The notes beneath the pieces were generated by a model that saw only the letters and a list, made by a program, of their open reading frames with translations, was not told the origin of the DNA and searched no databases. A program made the position numbers and the translations under genes. Below, in pieces: positions 16,456 to 25,632 of a stretch of 64,000 nt of DNA. How positions within the stretch are numbered: the stretch's first letter is position 1; the number at the start of each line of letters is the position of its first letter. Source of the stretch: Pseudobowmanella zhangzhouensis (GTDB taxonomy: Bacteria > Pseudomonadota > Gammaproteobacteria > Enterobacterales > Alteromonadaceae); assembly GCF_042662685.1 (NCBI RefSeq), contig NZ_JBHSYO010000004.1, positions 124,001 through 188,000 of the forward strand. Reading direction: 5' to 3'.

Positions 16456-18576
16456 CAGATAACCCCAGCGAACTGCCAGCTGGGTAAGCTTTTGTTTTTC
16501 AGCCTGTAACGCGACTTGCATCTGCTCCAAAGCCGTTTGTACGTCTGCGCGGGGCAAAATGGACTGCAATATCGGGTCATATAACACCCAGTCGGAACGC
16601 CAACCCAATTCCAATGCCCTAATCAGTGCGTCAGCGGCTTGTTGTTCCTGTCCCTTTAAGGCGGCAATCCGTGCCTGCAGATATTGTAGTTCTGAACTGT
16701 GCTGGCTCAGATAATTCCGCGATTGCACAAAATCCTCACACTGAGATAACCAGTATTGCCGTCTTTCAGAGGGGTCAAAGGCATAGGCCATTAATATTGC
16801 CGGATTACACCAGACGGGGTCAAAATAACCCGTCTGCTCAATGCTGCTATCCAACTCACGCAGCATTTCTTTGCCACGTTCACGCTCTCCCCACATAGAT
16901 TCGTACCAGGCGGCTTCAAATTTAACCAGCGGCTCGTCCGGGTAGGCGGCGACATCGGCGCGCATGGTGTTCAGGGCCAGCTCATAGTTACCTGCCGCAA
17001 TCGCCAGATTAACTGCATAATCGTTAGGATCGAGCAAGGAAGCCGCAGCCTGCGCCAAACCGGCCTCTAAAAACAAATTCGCCAGACTCTCGGTGTACTG
17101 CTCACTTTGCGGCGACAGCAGTAGTGCCCGATGCCAGTATTCGGCCGAATCACTTAAACGCCCCTGCACATAAAATGCAGCCGCCATGCCCCGATAACCC
17201 ATGGGTGAGTCAGGATATTGCGCAATCATGTCAGTAAAGGTGCGTTGTGCCGCATCGTATTCGCCAGCCCTATACTGCACAGTGCCCCTGTTGATCAGTA
17301 CCACCGTAGATAAGGGGTCGAGAGCGTAGGCCTTTTCTAAGCTGGCGACTGCATCCGGATAACGCCCCATTTGCTTGAGTAGCAAATAACGCCAGATGTA
17401 GGCGTCCGCAAAGCTGGGGTTAAGGTTGATGGCCTTATTGTAATTTGCCAGCGCAATGTCCTGCTGCCCGCGCATTTTTTCCAGCTCACCGAGCACGGCA
17501 TAACTTTCCGCCAAGGTGGGGTCGCGCATTAAAGCGTTTTCTACCTGTTGTCTGGCTAATTGATTGGCGATATCGGGATCCATATCACCAAAACTGGTTG
17601 CGCCACGCGCCAACTGGCGTAATGCCTGCGCCAGACCCACATAGGCCGGCGCATATTCTTCATCAAATGCCAATGCTTGCTCAAAGTATTTACGTGCCTG
17701 CTTGATCGACTCAACCGTGCGCTCACGCAGGGCATGCCGGCCACGCAAATACATCAGGTACGCATCCGCTGCACCTGTAGCATTGGCTGAGGTTTTATCC
17801 TCCGTGACACTATCACCAAGGGCGTTACTGATTCCGCGGGCGATTTCCATTTGTAAGCGACTGAGATCTTTTAATTGGCGCTGATACTTTTGACTCCAGC
17901 GGGTTTTGCCACTCTGTGCATCAAGTAATGTTGCAGTAACGATCAATTTACTGCCCTCTGCGCGCACACTGCCTTCCAGAATCCCATTGACGCCTAACTT
18001 CCTGCCGATTTCGTCAGGTGGCGTGGTGTTATTGCGAAATTGGCGTGTAGAGCTCAATGCAGTTAACTGTAAATGGGTTTGCTGACCGAGATTAACGATC
18101 AATTCTTCGGCCAGCCCTTCTGCCATATAGCCGAGACTCTGATCCTGACTTAAATCCCGAAATACCATGATGGCCAACGTGGTGTCTTCAATAACTGGCG
18201 CATTGTCAGGCAGCAATTGTCGTTGATGCAACGCCTGAAAACTCACAATACTCAATGCAATTGCTGCCACACTAATCAGGGATAATCCCAGCCAGTGTCG
18301 GGTTGCCAACGGTTGCGGTAATTGTTCCTCACTGACTTTGGGGGTGCGACGCAAGCCCTGCGCTGTCCAGTCAAAAAACCAGGCAATATAAAGTGCAACG
18401 GGAAAGCCTGCACACAAAATGATAATCAGTAGCGTGAGTGTCCAGGGAGGCAAAGTAAATGCTGGTACAAGAATGGAACCGACCTGCACCAATAACCAGG
18501 CTGTGACGGTATACGGTGCCATCACAGTGATTACGCCGCGGCGTCGCAATTCACTAAACAGATTTTTCACAACCAT
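16444..18576 (-). CDS. Membrane protein with FlgO/TolB-like domain and TPR repeats
   Basis: A 710-residue protein of the type often auto-annotated as adenylate cyclase or TPR protein. Three hydrophobic segments lie in the N-terminal 115 residues. A periplasmic-like domain of about 130-260 contains LAIMVFRDLSQDQSLGYMAEGLAEELI and GVNGILEGSVRAEGSKLIVTATLLDA, the FlgO/CadC-associated type. TPR repeats fill the rest (for example YAPAYVGLAQALRQLA, PTLAESYAVLGELEKMRG, NPSFADAYIWRYLLLKQMG). There is no N-terminal DNA-binding domain and no cyclase domain. Function unknown; a scaffold or sensor is plausible. Confidence 0.75.
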   Translation of the reverse strand: MVVKNLFSELRRRGVITVMAPYTVTAWLLVQVGSILVPAFTLPPWTLTLLIIILCAGFPVALYIAWFFDWTAQGLRRTPKVSEEQLPQPLATRHWLGLSLISVAAIALSIVSFQALHQRQLLPDNAPVIEDTTLAIMVFRDLSQDQSLGYMAEGLAEELIVNLGQQTHLQLTALSSTRQFRNNTTPPDEIGRKLGVNGILEGSVRAEGSKLIVTATLLDAQSGKTRWSQKYQRQLKDLSRLQMEIARGISNALGDSVTEDKTSANATGAADAYLMYLRGRHALRERTVESIKQARKYFEQALAFDEEYAPAYVGLAQALRQLARGATSFGDMDPDIANQLARQQVENALMRDPTLAESYAVLGELEKMRGQQDIALANYNKAINLNPSFADAYIWRYLLLKQMGRYPDAVASLEKAYALDPLSTVVLINRGTVQYRAGEYDAAQRTFTDMIAQYPDSPMGYRGMAAAFYVQGRLSDSAEYWHRALLLSPQSEQYTESLANLFLEAGLAQAAASLLDPNDYAVNLAIAAGNYELALNTMRADVAAYPDEPLVKFEAAWYESMWGERERGKEMLRELDSSIEQTGYFDPVWCNPAILMAYAFDPSERRQYWLSQCEDFVQSRNYLSQHSSELQYLQARIAALKGQEQQAADALIRALELGWRSDWVLYDPILQSILPRADVQTALEQMQVALQAEKQKLTQLAVRWGYLSAP

Positions 18577-18695
18577 CCCTGCAGTTTTTGCTTATTGTTA
18601 AAAAGCGTAGCTGGGATTTATAGAAGTAGGAAATAAGCGATTGAAATAACGAAGAAAAATGGCATCAACTCAGGAGTGAGCAGATGCCATTGAAA

Positions 18696-21365
18696 TTAAT
18701 GTAATGCTGCGGTTTGCGCCGGTGCACGGAATAGCGCATTGGCCACCATCACATTCAGGCCATCCAGATACGCGCGGAATGTGGGCTCCTGGGTAAACGC
18801 AATGACCATGCCTTTACCCACTGGTTGCTGCATCAGGTAGGGTTTAAACGCTAACTGTTCGCGGTTTTGTTGCCATAAATAGCCACTGGCTAACAAAGTA
18901 TCCGCCTGGCTAAACCACGCCAGGTTCATGCCTGAATTAAGCTTGATTGGCGTGTAGATCTCGCTGCCCGCCACGACGCCTACCACCGTTGGGTTAACCC
19001 CGGCAGTTAACCAATGCTCCTGATCCACATCGATATTGGCCAGCACGCCGGCGACATGGTCTGGTGAACGTTGGTTTTTATCTACCTCAGTCAGCAGTTG
19101 TTGTTTGGAGGTGATAGTACTGCCTTTGACCATACTACCGTCTTCGGCGCTTTGTTCGGCTTCGTCTTTGATAGCGAACTCACGCTTTACATCCAGCAAA
19201 CCATTTTGCGCATCGGCAATGTAACGGGTGCCACCTGAGAAGGTAACCAGCACCCCGCCCTGTTCGACCCAACCTTTCAGTTTATCGGCACCTGCCGTAC
19301 CGAACACCCCGGCATAATAGCCGTTGGGTAAAATCAGTACCTGATAGCGACTCAGATCGGCGCGCATAAGATCGTCACTACGAATTGCCGTAACCGGATA
19401 GCCCATCTGACGTTCAATCACAAAACGTGTGTTACCTGCGCTGCTGGAATACGTCGGTTCATCCCAAGCGATGGCGATATTGGGCGTCACCAGTTGCGCC
19501 ATGCCATTACTGCCAAAGCTGGGGCCATCGACCACCCAGCTGGAACTGACATTATCAATCAGCGCACCGCTTTGTGCTGCCAACTCAGTCAGCGTCGCAC
19601 TCAGACTCTGGCTATTTTTTCCACGCTCGATAACCAGACTACCCGCCGGGTAACGTTTTCCACCATCCAGCGTAAATGCCTTATCCGCACTTTTTACCAC
19701 TAAACCGGCACGCAACGCTGCGGTAAGAAAACGTACGGCGGACATATCACCCCAGGGCACAATATAAGCCACATCATCAGTGCTAGTGGCAAACTGCCCT
19801 TCAAGTGGATCTGTTGCACTCACCTGACGGGCTTGTACCGAGGGTTTATCGTCACAGCTCGCCACATCCAGATTAAACATCTTGGGCAGTGACCAGCCGG
19901 TGACATCATAGATTTCATCACTCAGATAGCGGGCGCGGCGGCGCTCCTGCTCTTTGATAAAGCCATCGTCCATATTGACCTGCGCCGTGAACGTGGTGGT
20001 GACAAACCGGCCACGGGGTTGCGCGGTATCAATAAAATACGCGCCGGCCGGATATTTCACCCCACAAGCAGAAAAATTGTCCGTGGCCTGATGCACCACC
20101 ACACCATGCTCAGCCATCAATGTTGCTAAACGGTGGTTACCAGCGCGATCGCGGGTATTGGGTAGCAGATAGACCCGCTGTTTGGATTTTTTACCCAGCG
20201 CAATGCTGTCTGTCTGGTAATCGGCAAAATCCCGCAGCAGTTTGCTGCGCATGGTTGCTGTGGCTTCCACTGTGGACAATGACGCGACCACATGACGCTG
20301 CACTGAGTCCCGATAGGTATACAATTCGCCATTTTTACGACGAAAGATTTCTCCCCTTGCTGAGCCTACCTCGTAGGTAGATGCTGACGCCCCATAAAAT
20401 GTCGGCCAACTGTCACCATAGCCCGGATAAAACGCATCAAAAATCTCACGGGTGAAATAATCAAAGCCGTATTGATCAAAATGTCGGCCATGGTTGCGAC
20501 CAATCTGATTCATATTGGCGATTTGCGTGGCCGTCATATGTGGATTAAATGGCTCCGCCGCCGGCGCAAAATAATATGACTCGTCACCACCCATTTCGTG
20601 CAGGTCGATCACCACCAGCGGTTTGAAATGATTCAGCGCCGCGATGCGTCCTTTACTCTCTGGTTGGGTAATGGCCAGCCAGTCGCGGTTCATATCGAAA
20701 AGATAATGATTGGTCCGCCCGCTGGGCCAGGGTTCGTTATGCTCCGCACTGTAGCGATCGGCACTGTGCTCCAGCCCGACACTGGCGTAATAGCGACTGG
20801 TGAAGCGTTCACGACCATCCGGATTTTGCAATGGGTCGATAAACACTATGCTGTTATCCAGCACGGTGTTAACCAGCGCATCATCCTTGGCCGCCAATAA
20901 ATGATAGGCGGTAAACATGGCCGCATCGGTACTGCTGATTTCGTTACCGTGAACCCCGTATGCCAGCCAGGTAGAGGCCGGCAGGTTGGCCAGTAAACGC
21001 TGTTTATCATCACGTTGCTGGCGCTCTGGACTGGCCAATAACTGCATGCTGGTGGCGAACTGGTCGAGCGTGGTTATCGCTTGTTCACGTCCAATGGCGG
21101 CGTAGATTAACGAGCGCCCTTCCCAGCTTTGCGCGTATTCGAAAACTTTGATTCTGCCCGGTGCAGCCTTTTCCAGCGCCTGAAAATAATGCAGCATCTG
21201 GCTATGGTTGGAAATTCGCTCACCTGGTGCATAGCCCAGCACCTGCTCAAAGCTAGGAATACTGGTGTCGTAAGTCGTTCCTTGCCACATGGGCGGTAAC
21301 GCCTGTGCCAGCACAGAGGCACTCAACCAACTGCAACACAGCGCTAGAGATTTGATCAGTTTCAC
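18696..21365 (-). CDS. Secreted M14-family zinc carboxypeptidase
   Basis: Exported peptidase of 889 residues. Residues 1-22 form a signal peptide ending LAQA. The M14 zinc ligands are visible as HGNE at about 139-142 and the later His in VVIDLHEMGGDE at about 255; the catalytic Glu is probably in STYEVGSARGE. The C-terminal half holds a class I glutamine-amidotransferase-like region, with YQVLILPNGYYAGVFG and GWVEQGGVLVTFSGG, as in many large marine M14 peptidases. It most likely digests extracellular peptides. Monocistronic. Confidence 0.87.
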   Translation of the reverse strand: MKLIKSLALCCSWLSASVLAQALPPMWQGTTYDTSIPSFEQVLGYAPGERISNHSQMLHYFQALEKAAPGRIKVFEYAQSWEGRSLIYAAIGREQAITTLDQFATSMQLLASPERQQRDDKQRLLANLPASTWLAYGVHGNEISSTDAAMFTAYHLLAAKDDALVNTVLDNSIVFIDPLQNPDGRERFTSRYYASVGLEHSADRYSAEHNEPWPSGRTNHYLFDMNRDWLAITQPESKGRIAALNHFKPLVVIDLHEMGGDESYYFAPAAEPFNPHMTATQIANMNQIGRNHGRHFDQYGFDYFTREIFDAFYPGYGDSWPTFYGASASTYEVGSARGEIFRRKNGELYTYRDSVQRHVVASLSTVEATATMRSKLLRDFADYQTDSIALGKKSKQRVYLLPNTRDRAGNHRLATLMAEHGVVVHQATDNFSACGVKYPAGAYFIDTAQPRGRFVTTTFTAQVNMDDGFIKEQERRRARYLSDEIYDVTGWSLPKMFNLDVASCDDKPSVQARQVSATDPLEGQFATSTDDVAYIVPWGDMSAVRFLTAALRAGLVVKSADKAFTLDGGKRYPAGSLVIERGKNSQSLSATLTELAAQSGALIDNVSSSWVVDGPSFGSNGMAQLVTPNIAIAWDEPTYSSSAGNTRFVIERQMGYPVTAIRSDDLMRADLSRYQVLILPNGYYAGVFGTAGADKLKGWVEQGGVLVTFSGGTRYIADAQNGLLDVKREFAIKDEAEQSAEDGSMVKGSTITSKQQLLTEVDKNQRSPDHVAGVLANIDVDQEHWLTAGVNPTVVGVVAGSEIYTPIKLNSGMNLAWFSQADTLLASGYLWQQNREQLAFKPYLMQQPVGKGMVIAFTQEPTFRAYLDGLNVMVANALFRAPAQTAALH

Positions 21366-21479
21366 ACATTTTCCCTGTCATTTTTTCGTGAACGTTAGCA
21401 TGCGCGAAGTCGACGCATTTGATAAGCCACTTTTATCGGGAATCACAGGGTATTTGGCGAATTATTTGCAGAAAATATT

Positions 21480-21505
21480 TAAACGGCCGCCGCAGCGGCC
21501 GGTTT
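21480..21505 (-). terminator. Terminator after the TatD-type gene
   Basis: On the minus strand, CGGCCGC and GCGGCCG pair around a short loop and are followed by TTTAAATATTTT. It directly follows the stop of the ycfH-like gene and closes the long fab-holB operon. Confidence 0.8.
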
Positions 21506-22282
21506 TCAGGCAGAACGCGGGATACGATCAAACAAGGTATAGAAATTATCTGTGGTCGCTTTGGCAAGCTCAGCCAATGTCATCTGGCGTAAATCTGCAA
21601 TGTATTGCGCAACCTCTTTGACATACTTTGGCTGGTTTGGTTTACCGCGGTGCGGCATCGGTGCCAGCCAGGGCGAGTCTGTTTCTACCAGTAAACGCTC
21701 AAGGGGTAAGGCTTTAGCCACCTCTTTAAGCTCCTGCGCGGCTTTAAAGGTGACAATACCGGATAGGGAGATATAAAAACCCATATCGATAGCCGCCAGC
21801 GCCATGTCGAGACTCTCGGTAAAGCAGTGCAACACTCCTTTGGTATGTGGTGCTTTATGCTCCCGCAGTAGCGCCAGCGTATCCTCACGGGCATCGCGGG
21901 TATGAATAATCAGCGGTTTATTTAACTGATTAGCCACATGGATATGGTCGATAAAGCTGCTTTGCTGCACCGCTTTGGTTTCCGCGCTGTAATAGTAATC
22001 CAGTCCGGTTTCACCGATAGCGATGACTTTTTCGCTACTGGCAGCGTCTAACAATTGCGCACGGGTGCAGGCTTCGTCCTGATGCAGCGGGTGTACCCCG
22101 CAGGATGCAGAAACATTATTAAACGGCGCAATGGCCTGCAGCATAGGGGCAAAATCATTTAACGAGACGCATACACAGAGCATATGCTCGACACCAGTGG
22201 CACTGGCCTGCGCCACCACCTCTGCCAATTCTTCTGGGGTTTTATCCAATCGGTCTAAATGACAATGGGAATCAACTAACAC
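21506..22282 (-). CDS. ycfH: TatD-family metal-dependent hydrolase (YcfH-like)
   Basis: TIM-barrel metallohydrolase of the TatD DNase family. Metal ligands appear in VDSHCHLD at the N terminus, GETGLDYYY, the HTRDA and HCFTES histidines, and the final VETDSPWLAP Asp. I chose the GTG at 22282 because GAGGA sits five bases upstream; an in-frame TTG at 22294 overlaps that ribosome site. Last gene of the tmk-holB run, as ycfH follows holB in E. coli. Natural substrate is uncertain; relatives are 3'-5' exonucleases. Confidence 0.92.
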   Translation of the reverse strand: MLVDSHCHLDRLDKTPEELAEVVAQASATGVEHMLCVCVSLNDFAPMLQAIAPFNNVSASCGVHPLHQDEACTRAQLLDAASSEKVIAIGETGLDYYYSAETKAVQQSSFIDHIHVANQLNKPLIIHTRDAREDTLALLREHKAPHTKGVLHCFTESLDMALAAIDMGFYISLSGIVTFKAAQELKEVAKALPLERLLVETDSPWLAPMPHRGKPNQPKYVKEVAQYIADLRQMTLAELAKATTDNFYTLFDRIPRSA

Positions 22283-22294
22283 AACATTCCTCAA

Positions 22295-23176
22295 TTATTG
22301 GCTAAACGCCGGCTCACTGAGCAGGCGGGTTAATAATAATGTTTTATTGACACCCGCTTGCTGAAGCTGCTTTTGGGTGTGCAGGCACAACTGATAGGCG
22401 CTCCACAGGCTATCGGTTTGACCGCTATACATCGCGTGGTTTAACCAATACTGGCTAAAGCCACAAACTAACTCTGCCTGGTCCTGCCACTGGCTGGCTA
22501 ACGCCAGGGGGCTTTGCTCGAAGCGCTGTAATTGCGTAAGCGCGCCGGCAAAATCGTCATAACGCAGACGTTTTTCATCTTCACACCAGGCCTTGGCACG
22601 TAGCGGTGCATTGGCGCAAAGTGCCAGTGTTTGCTCATCACAATTGACCTGCTGGGATGCCAGCCAGGCTAAGCCTTCCGCCAGTGGCGGCGGAGTCACC
22701 GGTTGTTTTTCGCATCGACTCAGTATCGTAGGCAACAATCGATTGGCCGCGTGGGTAATCAACAGGATATAGGTTCCGCGAGTCGGTTCTTCCAGTGTCT
22801 TTAGCAACGCATTGGCACTGGCCTGATTGAAACATTCGGCCTCATGAATAATCAGTACTTTATTACCCGATAACTGAGCTGTTTTACTTAGCTTTTGAAT
22901 ACCATCGCGAATCTGATCCACACTGATTTGGGTTTTCTCCCGGCGGATCTGATGCCAGTCCGGGTGGTTACCCGCGACCCGCAACAGACAAGCCTGACAA
23001 GCACCACACGGCTCAGTTGCTGCAGGGCGTTGACACAACAGCAAGGCAGCAAGCTTTTCGGCCAATTCGGTTTTACCCAGTCCCTGCGGACCATGCAACA
23101 AAATACCATGGTGTAAACGGCCGGCAATGGCGCGCTGCGCAAGCCCCTGGTAGGTATTTTGCAGCCACGGATACAT
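22295..23176 (-). CDS. holB: DNA polymerase III delta-prime subunit
   Basis: Clamp-loader subunit that with delta and tau/gamma opens the beta ring. The P-loop GPQGLGKT, a zinc module with four Cys (CxxAATEPCGACQAC), NALLKTLEEP and the SRC motif (ILSRCEKQ) are typical. The C-terminal third is less conserved and helical. Its ATG at 23176 overlaps the tmk stop by one base (TAATG), and its own stop abuts the ribosome site of the TatD gene, so all three are cotranslated. Confidence 0.95.
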   Translation of the reverse strand: MYPWLQNTYQGLAQRAIAGRLHHGILLHGPQGLGKTELAEKLAALLLCQRPAATEPCGACQACLLRVAGNHPDWHQIRREKTQISVDQIRDGIQKLSKTAQLSGNKVLIIHEAECFNQASANALLKTLEEPTRGTYILLITHAANRLLPTILSRCEKQPVTPPPLAEGLAWLASQQVNCDEQTLALCANAPLRAKAWCEDEKRLRYDDFAGALTQLQRFEQSPLALASQWQDQAELVCGFSQYWLNHAMYSGQTDSLWSAYQLCLHTQKQLQQAGVNKTLLLTRLLSEPAFSQ

Positions 23177-23805
23177 TATTGCTGCCCCATAAAGCGGGCG
23201 AATGCGCTGACGATATCCTGCTGAACCTTATCCATATCCTGCATGGCATTGATCACCACCGCATTGCTATCGTCGGCACACAAGCGCAGGTACTTTTCGC
23301 GGGTGCGATGGAAAAATGAAATATCAGCCTGCTCGATGCGATCCAATTCACCACGCCCACGAGCACGCGCCAGCCCTACCTCAGGCTCCACATCCAGATA
23401 CAAGGTCAGATCAGGATGAAAGCCATGCAGGGTAATTTCACGTAACGGTTCGATCATGCTATCTGGCACTTGTCTGCCACCGCCCTGATAGGCCCGGGAG
23501 GACATGTCATGACGGTCAGCCAGTACCCAGCAACCACTGTTCAGCGCGGGCTTTATGACATTAGCCACTAATTGGGCACGCGCGGCATACATCAGCAGCA
23601 ATTCTGCTTCGGTAGTGACCTGCTCGTCCTGCCAGTCTTTTTTCACGCATTCACGAATTGCCTCAGCCATCGGCGTGCCCCCCGGCTCACGGGTTGATAC
23701 AACCTGATGTCCAGCGTGCTCAATGGCGGATTTGATCAGTGCAATGGCACTACTTTTACCTGCGCCCTCGAGACCCTCGATGACGATAAACTTTCCTTTC
23801 GGCAT
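23176..23805 (-). CDS. tmk: Thymidylate kinase
   Basis: Phosphorylates dTMP to dTDP for DNA synthesis. P-loop EGLEGAGKSS at residues 9-18, STREPGGTPMAEAIR for dTMP binding, and the DRHDMSSRAYQGGGR segment corresponding to the DRY loop. Length of 209 is standard. It is one base after mltG and overlaps holB by one base. Confidence 0.97.
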   Translation of the reverse strand: MPKGKFIVIEGLEGAGKSSAIALIKSAIEHAGHQVVSTREPGGTPMAEAIRECVKKDWQDEQVTTEAELLLMYAARAQLVANVIKPALNSGCWVLADRHDMSSRAYQGGGRQVPDSMIEPLREITLHGFHPDLTLYLDVEPEVGLARARGRGELDRIEQADISFFHRTREKYLRLCADDSNAVVINAMQDMDKVQQDIVSAFARFMGQQ

Positions 23806-23806
23806 G

Positions 23807-24802
23807 TTATTCCTGTTTTAACTGGTATTTGCGCACTGCGGCCTGATGCTCGCTTAACGTGACGGAAAACTGGTGGGTTCCATCGCCACGTGCCACAAAA
23901 TAAACGGCCTCAGTGTCAGCCGGATGCAGTGCCGCATTAATCGCCTCTGCGGAAGGCATGGCGATAGGCGTTGGCGGTAAGCCTTTAATCATGTAGGTAT
24001 TGTACGGGGTCAGCGTGCGTAAGTCAGCCCTGCGGATATTGCCATCAAACGCATCCCCCATACCGTAAATCACGGTTGGATCTGTTTGTAACCGCATTCC
24101 GCTGCGCAGGCGGTTAACAAATACACCGGCGATTTCAGGGCGTTCAGCGGCAACCGCGGTCTCCTTTTCAATAATGGAAGCCAGAATCAGCGCCTCATAG
24201 GGCGTTGCCAGCGGTAAATTGGCATCTCGTTGTGCCCAGGCGTGTTCGAGGTATGTGGTCATCGCTTTGAGTGCCTGTTCGACCAGTGCCTTGGCCGACG
24301 TATGCATTGGCACATGGTAGGTATCTGGTAACAACCAACCTTCCAGCGAATCACCAGCTAATTGATTGGCCTCAATGACCGCCGTTTCGTCAAAATCGCG
24401 CCAGCTAAGCAGCGGATTCTGTTGAATCTGCGTACGCCAGTCCTGCCAGCGCAGTCCTTCTACCAGTGTGATACTGAAAAGTTTTTCCTGTCCGGCACTA
24501 AGGTGCTGCATGGCCTGTGTTACCGTCATACCTGACTGCAGTTCATAGGTGCCTGCTCGAAGATGAGATAGTTCAGGATGTAAGCGGGTAAACAAACGAA
24601 TATACAGGTAGGTTTCGCTCTGCTGGTCGAGCAGCTGACGCAATATATCCCTCGCGGTCTGGCCTTTAACGATAGTAACTAACCGATCATCCGGCAAATT
24701 TACCTCTCGCCCGACAAATTGCTGATATCGCATAGCCACAATACCGGCAGCCACGACCAGCAACATTAACAGCGCCGAAACTAACCGAATTAACCGGCGC
24801 AT
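23807..24802 (-). CDS. mltG: Endolytic murein transglycosylase MltG
   Basis: Inner-membrane lytic transglycosylase (YceG family) that cleaves nascent glycan strands and sets their length. One N-terminal membrane helix (about 6-24) follows MRRLIR. A LysM-like subdomain comes next (TIVKGQTARDILRQL). The catalytic Glu is in ILASIIEKETA; the FVNRLRSGMRLQTDPTVIYGMG and PYNTYMIKGLPPTPI motifs confirm the family. It overlaps pabC by 13 bp, the same neighbour order as in E. coli (pabC-mltG-tmk-holB). Confidence 0.96.
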   Translation of the reverse strand: MRRLIRLVSALLMLLVVAAGIVAMRYQQFVGREVNLPDDRLVTIVKGQTARDILRQLLDQQSETYLYIRLFTRLHPELSHLRAGTYELQSGMTVTQAMQHLSAGQEKLFSITLVEGLRWQDWRTQIQQNPLLSWRDFDETAVIEANQLAGDSLEGWLLPDTYHVPMHTSAKALVEQALKAMTTYLEHAWAQRDANLPLATPYEALILASIIEKETAVAAERPEIAGVFVNRLRSGMRLQTDPTVIYGMGDAFDGNIRRADLRTLTPYNTYMIKGLPPTPIAMPSAEAINAALHPADTEAVYFVARGDGTHQFSVTLSEHQAAVRKYQLKQE

Positions 24803-25590
24803 AGGGCCTCCTGCAGAGCTAATACCGGAGTGATGTCATAGCTCACGCCATCAATTTCGCGTACTGGTACCAGTTCCATCAGGCTGTTACACACAAACAC
24901 AGCCTCAGCGTCATGCAATATGTCAGGGCGAGCACGAACCTGTGTAACTTTCTGATTAATATCATAAAAATAACTTAATACACGGTTACGCATAACCCCT
25001 TCGATACCGCAAAAGGCTAAATCGGGTGTATACCACTGCCCGTCCCGACACCAAAACAAGTTCGCGGCACTACTCTCCACCAGCATACCGTCAACATCAC
25101 AGACCAGCACATCATCCCATGGCATGGCCATGGCCTGTTGTTTAATCAATACCTGCTCAAGACGATTAAGAGATTTTAGTCCGGCCAATAACGGCTGATG
25201 ACCAAGAGATAATGTTGACACACCCATTGTGATGCCCGTTTGCTGCCACTGTGGATAGTGGCCGGGAAAGTCATGAACACTGATGATCCAGGTGGGATTA
25301 GCATCACTACCCGGTGCATAACCGCGTCCACCCATACCGCGCGTGATAATCACTTTAAGCACGGCCAGAGAATGCAGGCTGGCTTGCTGACTGACCTGCT
25401 GAGTTAACGCAGCCCAGTCTAATGGATTGATAAATAACCGCTGATTGGCGGCTTGCAGACGCATCAGGTGATAATCCCACAACCGAGGCTGACCATTTTT
25501 GACTAACAAAGTTGTGAAATGCCCGTCACCATAATGAATGGCTCGGTCGTTTGCATCCAGCGTGCTGGTTTGAATTCCGTTAATGATCAT
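24790..25590 (-). CDS. pabC: Aminodeoxychorismate lyase
   Basis: PLP enzyme of fold type IV that releases pyruvate from 4-amino-4-deoxychorismate to give p-aminobenzoate for folate. RAIHYGDGHFTTLLV and the PLP Lys region GLKSLNRLEQVLIKQQA are visible, as is VESSAANLFW near the phosphate cup. I start at ATG 25590; a GTG immediately before it is possible. No good Shine-Dalgarno is seen, because the region upstream is the fabF terminator, which suggests translation depends on readthrough transcripts. Confidence 0.93.
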   Translation of the reverse strand: MIINGIQTSTLDANDRAIHYGDGHFTTLLVKNGQPRLWDYHLMRLQAANQRLFINPLDWAALTQQVSQQASLHSLAVLKVIITRGMGGRGYAPGSDANPTWIISVHDFPGHYPQWQQTGITMGVSTLSLGHQPLLAGLKSLNRLEQVLIKQQAMAMPWDDVLVCDVDGMLVESSAANLFWCRDGQWYTPDLAFCGIEGVMRNRVLSYFYDINQKVTQVRARPDILHDAEAVFVCNSLMELVPVREIDGVSYDITPVLALQEALCAG

Positions 25591-25598
25591 CACACATA

Positions 25599-25623
25599 TA
25601 AAAAAGGCCTGCTTAGCAGGCCT
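25599..25623 (-). terminator. Terminator between fabF and pabC
   Basis: Perfect 8-bp arms AGGCCTGC/GCAGGCCT around a 3-base loop are followed on the minus strand by six Ts. It lies 9 bp after the fabF stop and its T run ends only about 9 bp before the pabC start. Confidence 0.85.
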
Positions 25624-25632
25624 GATTGTGAC

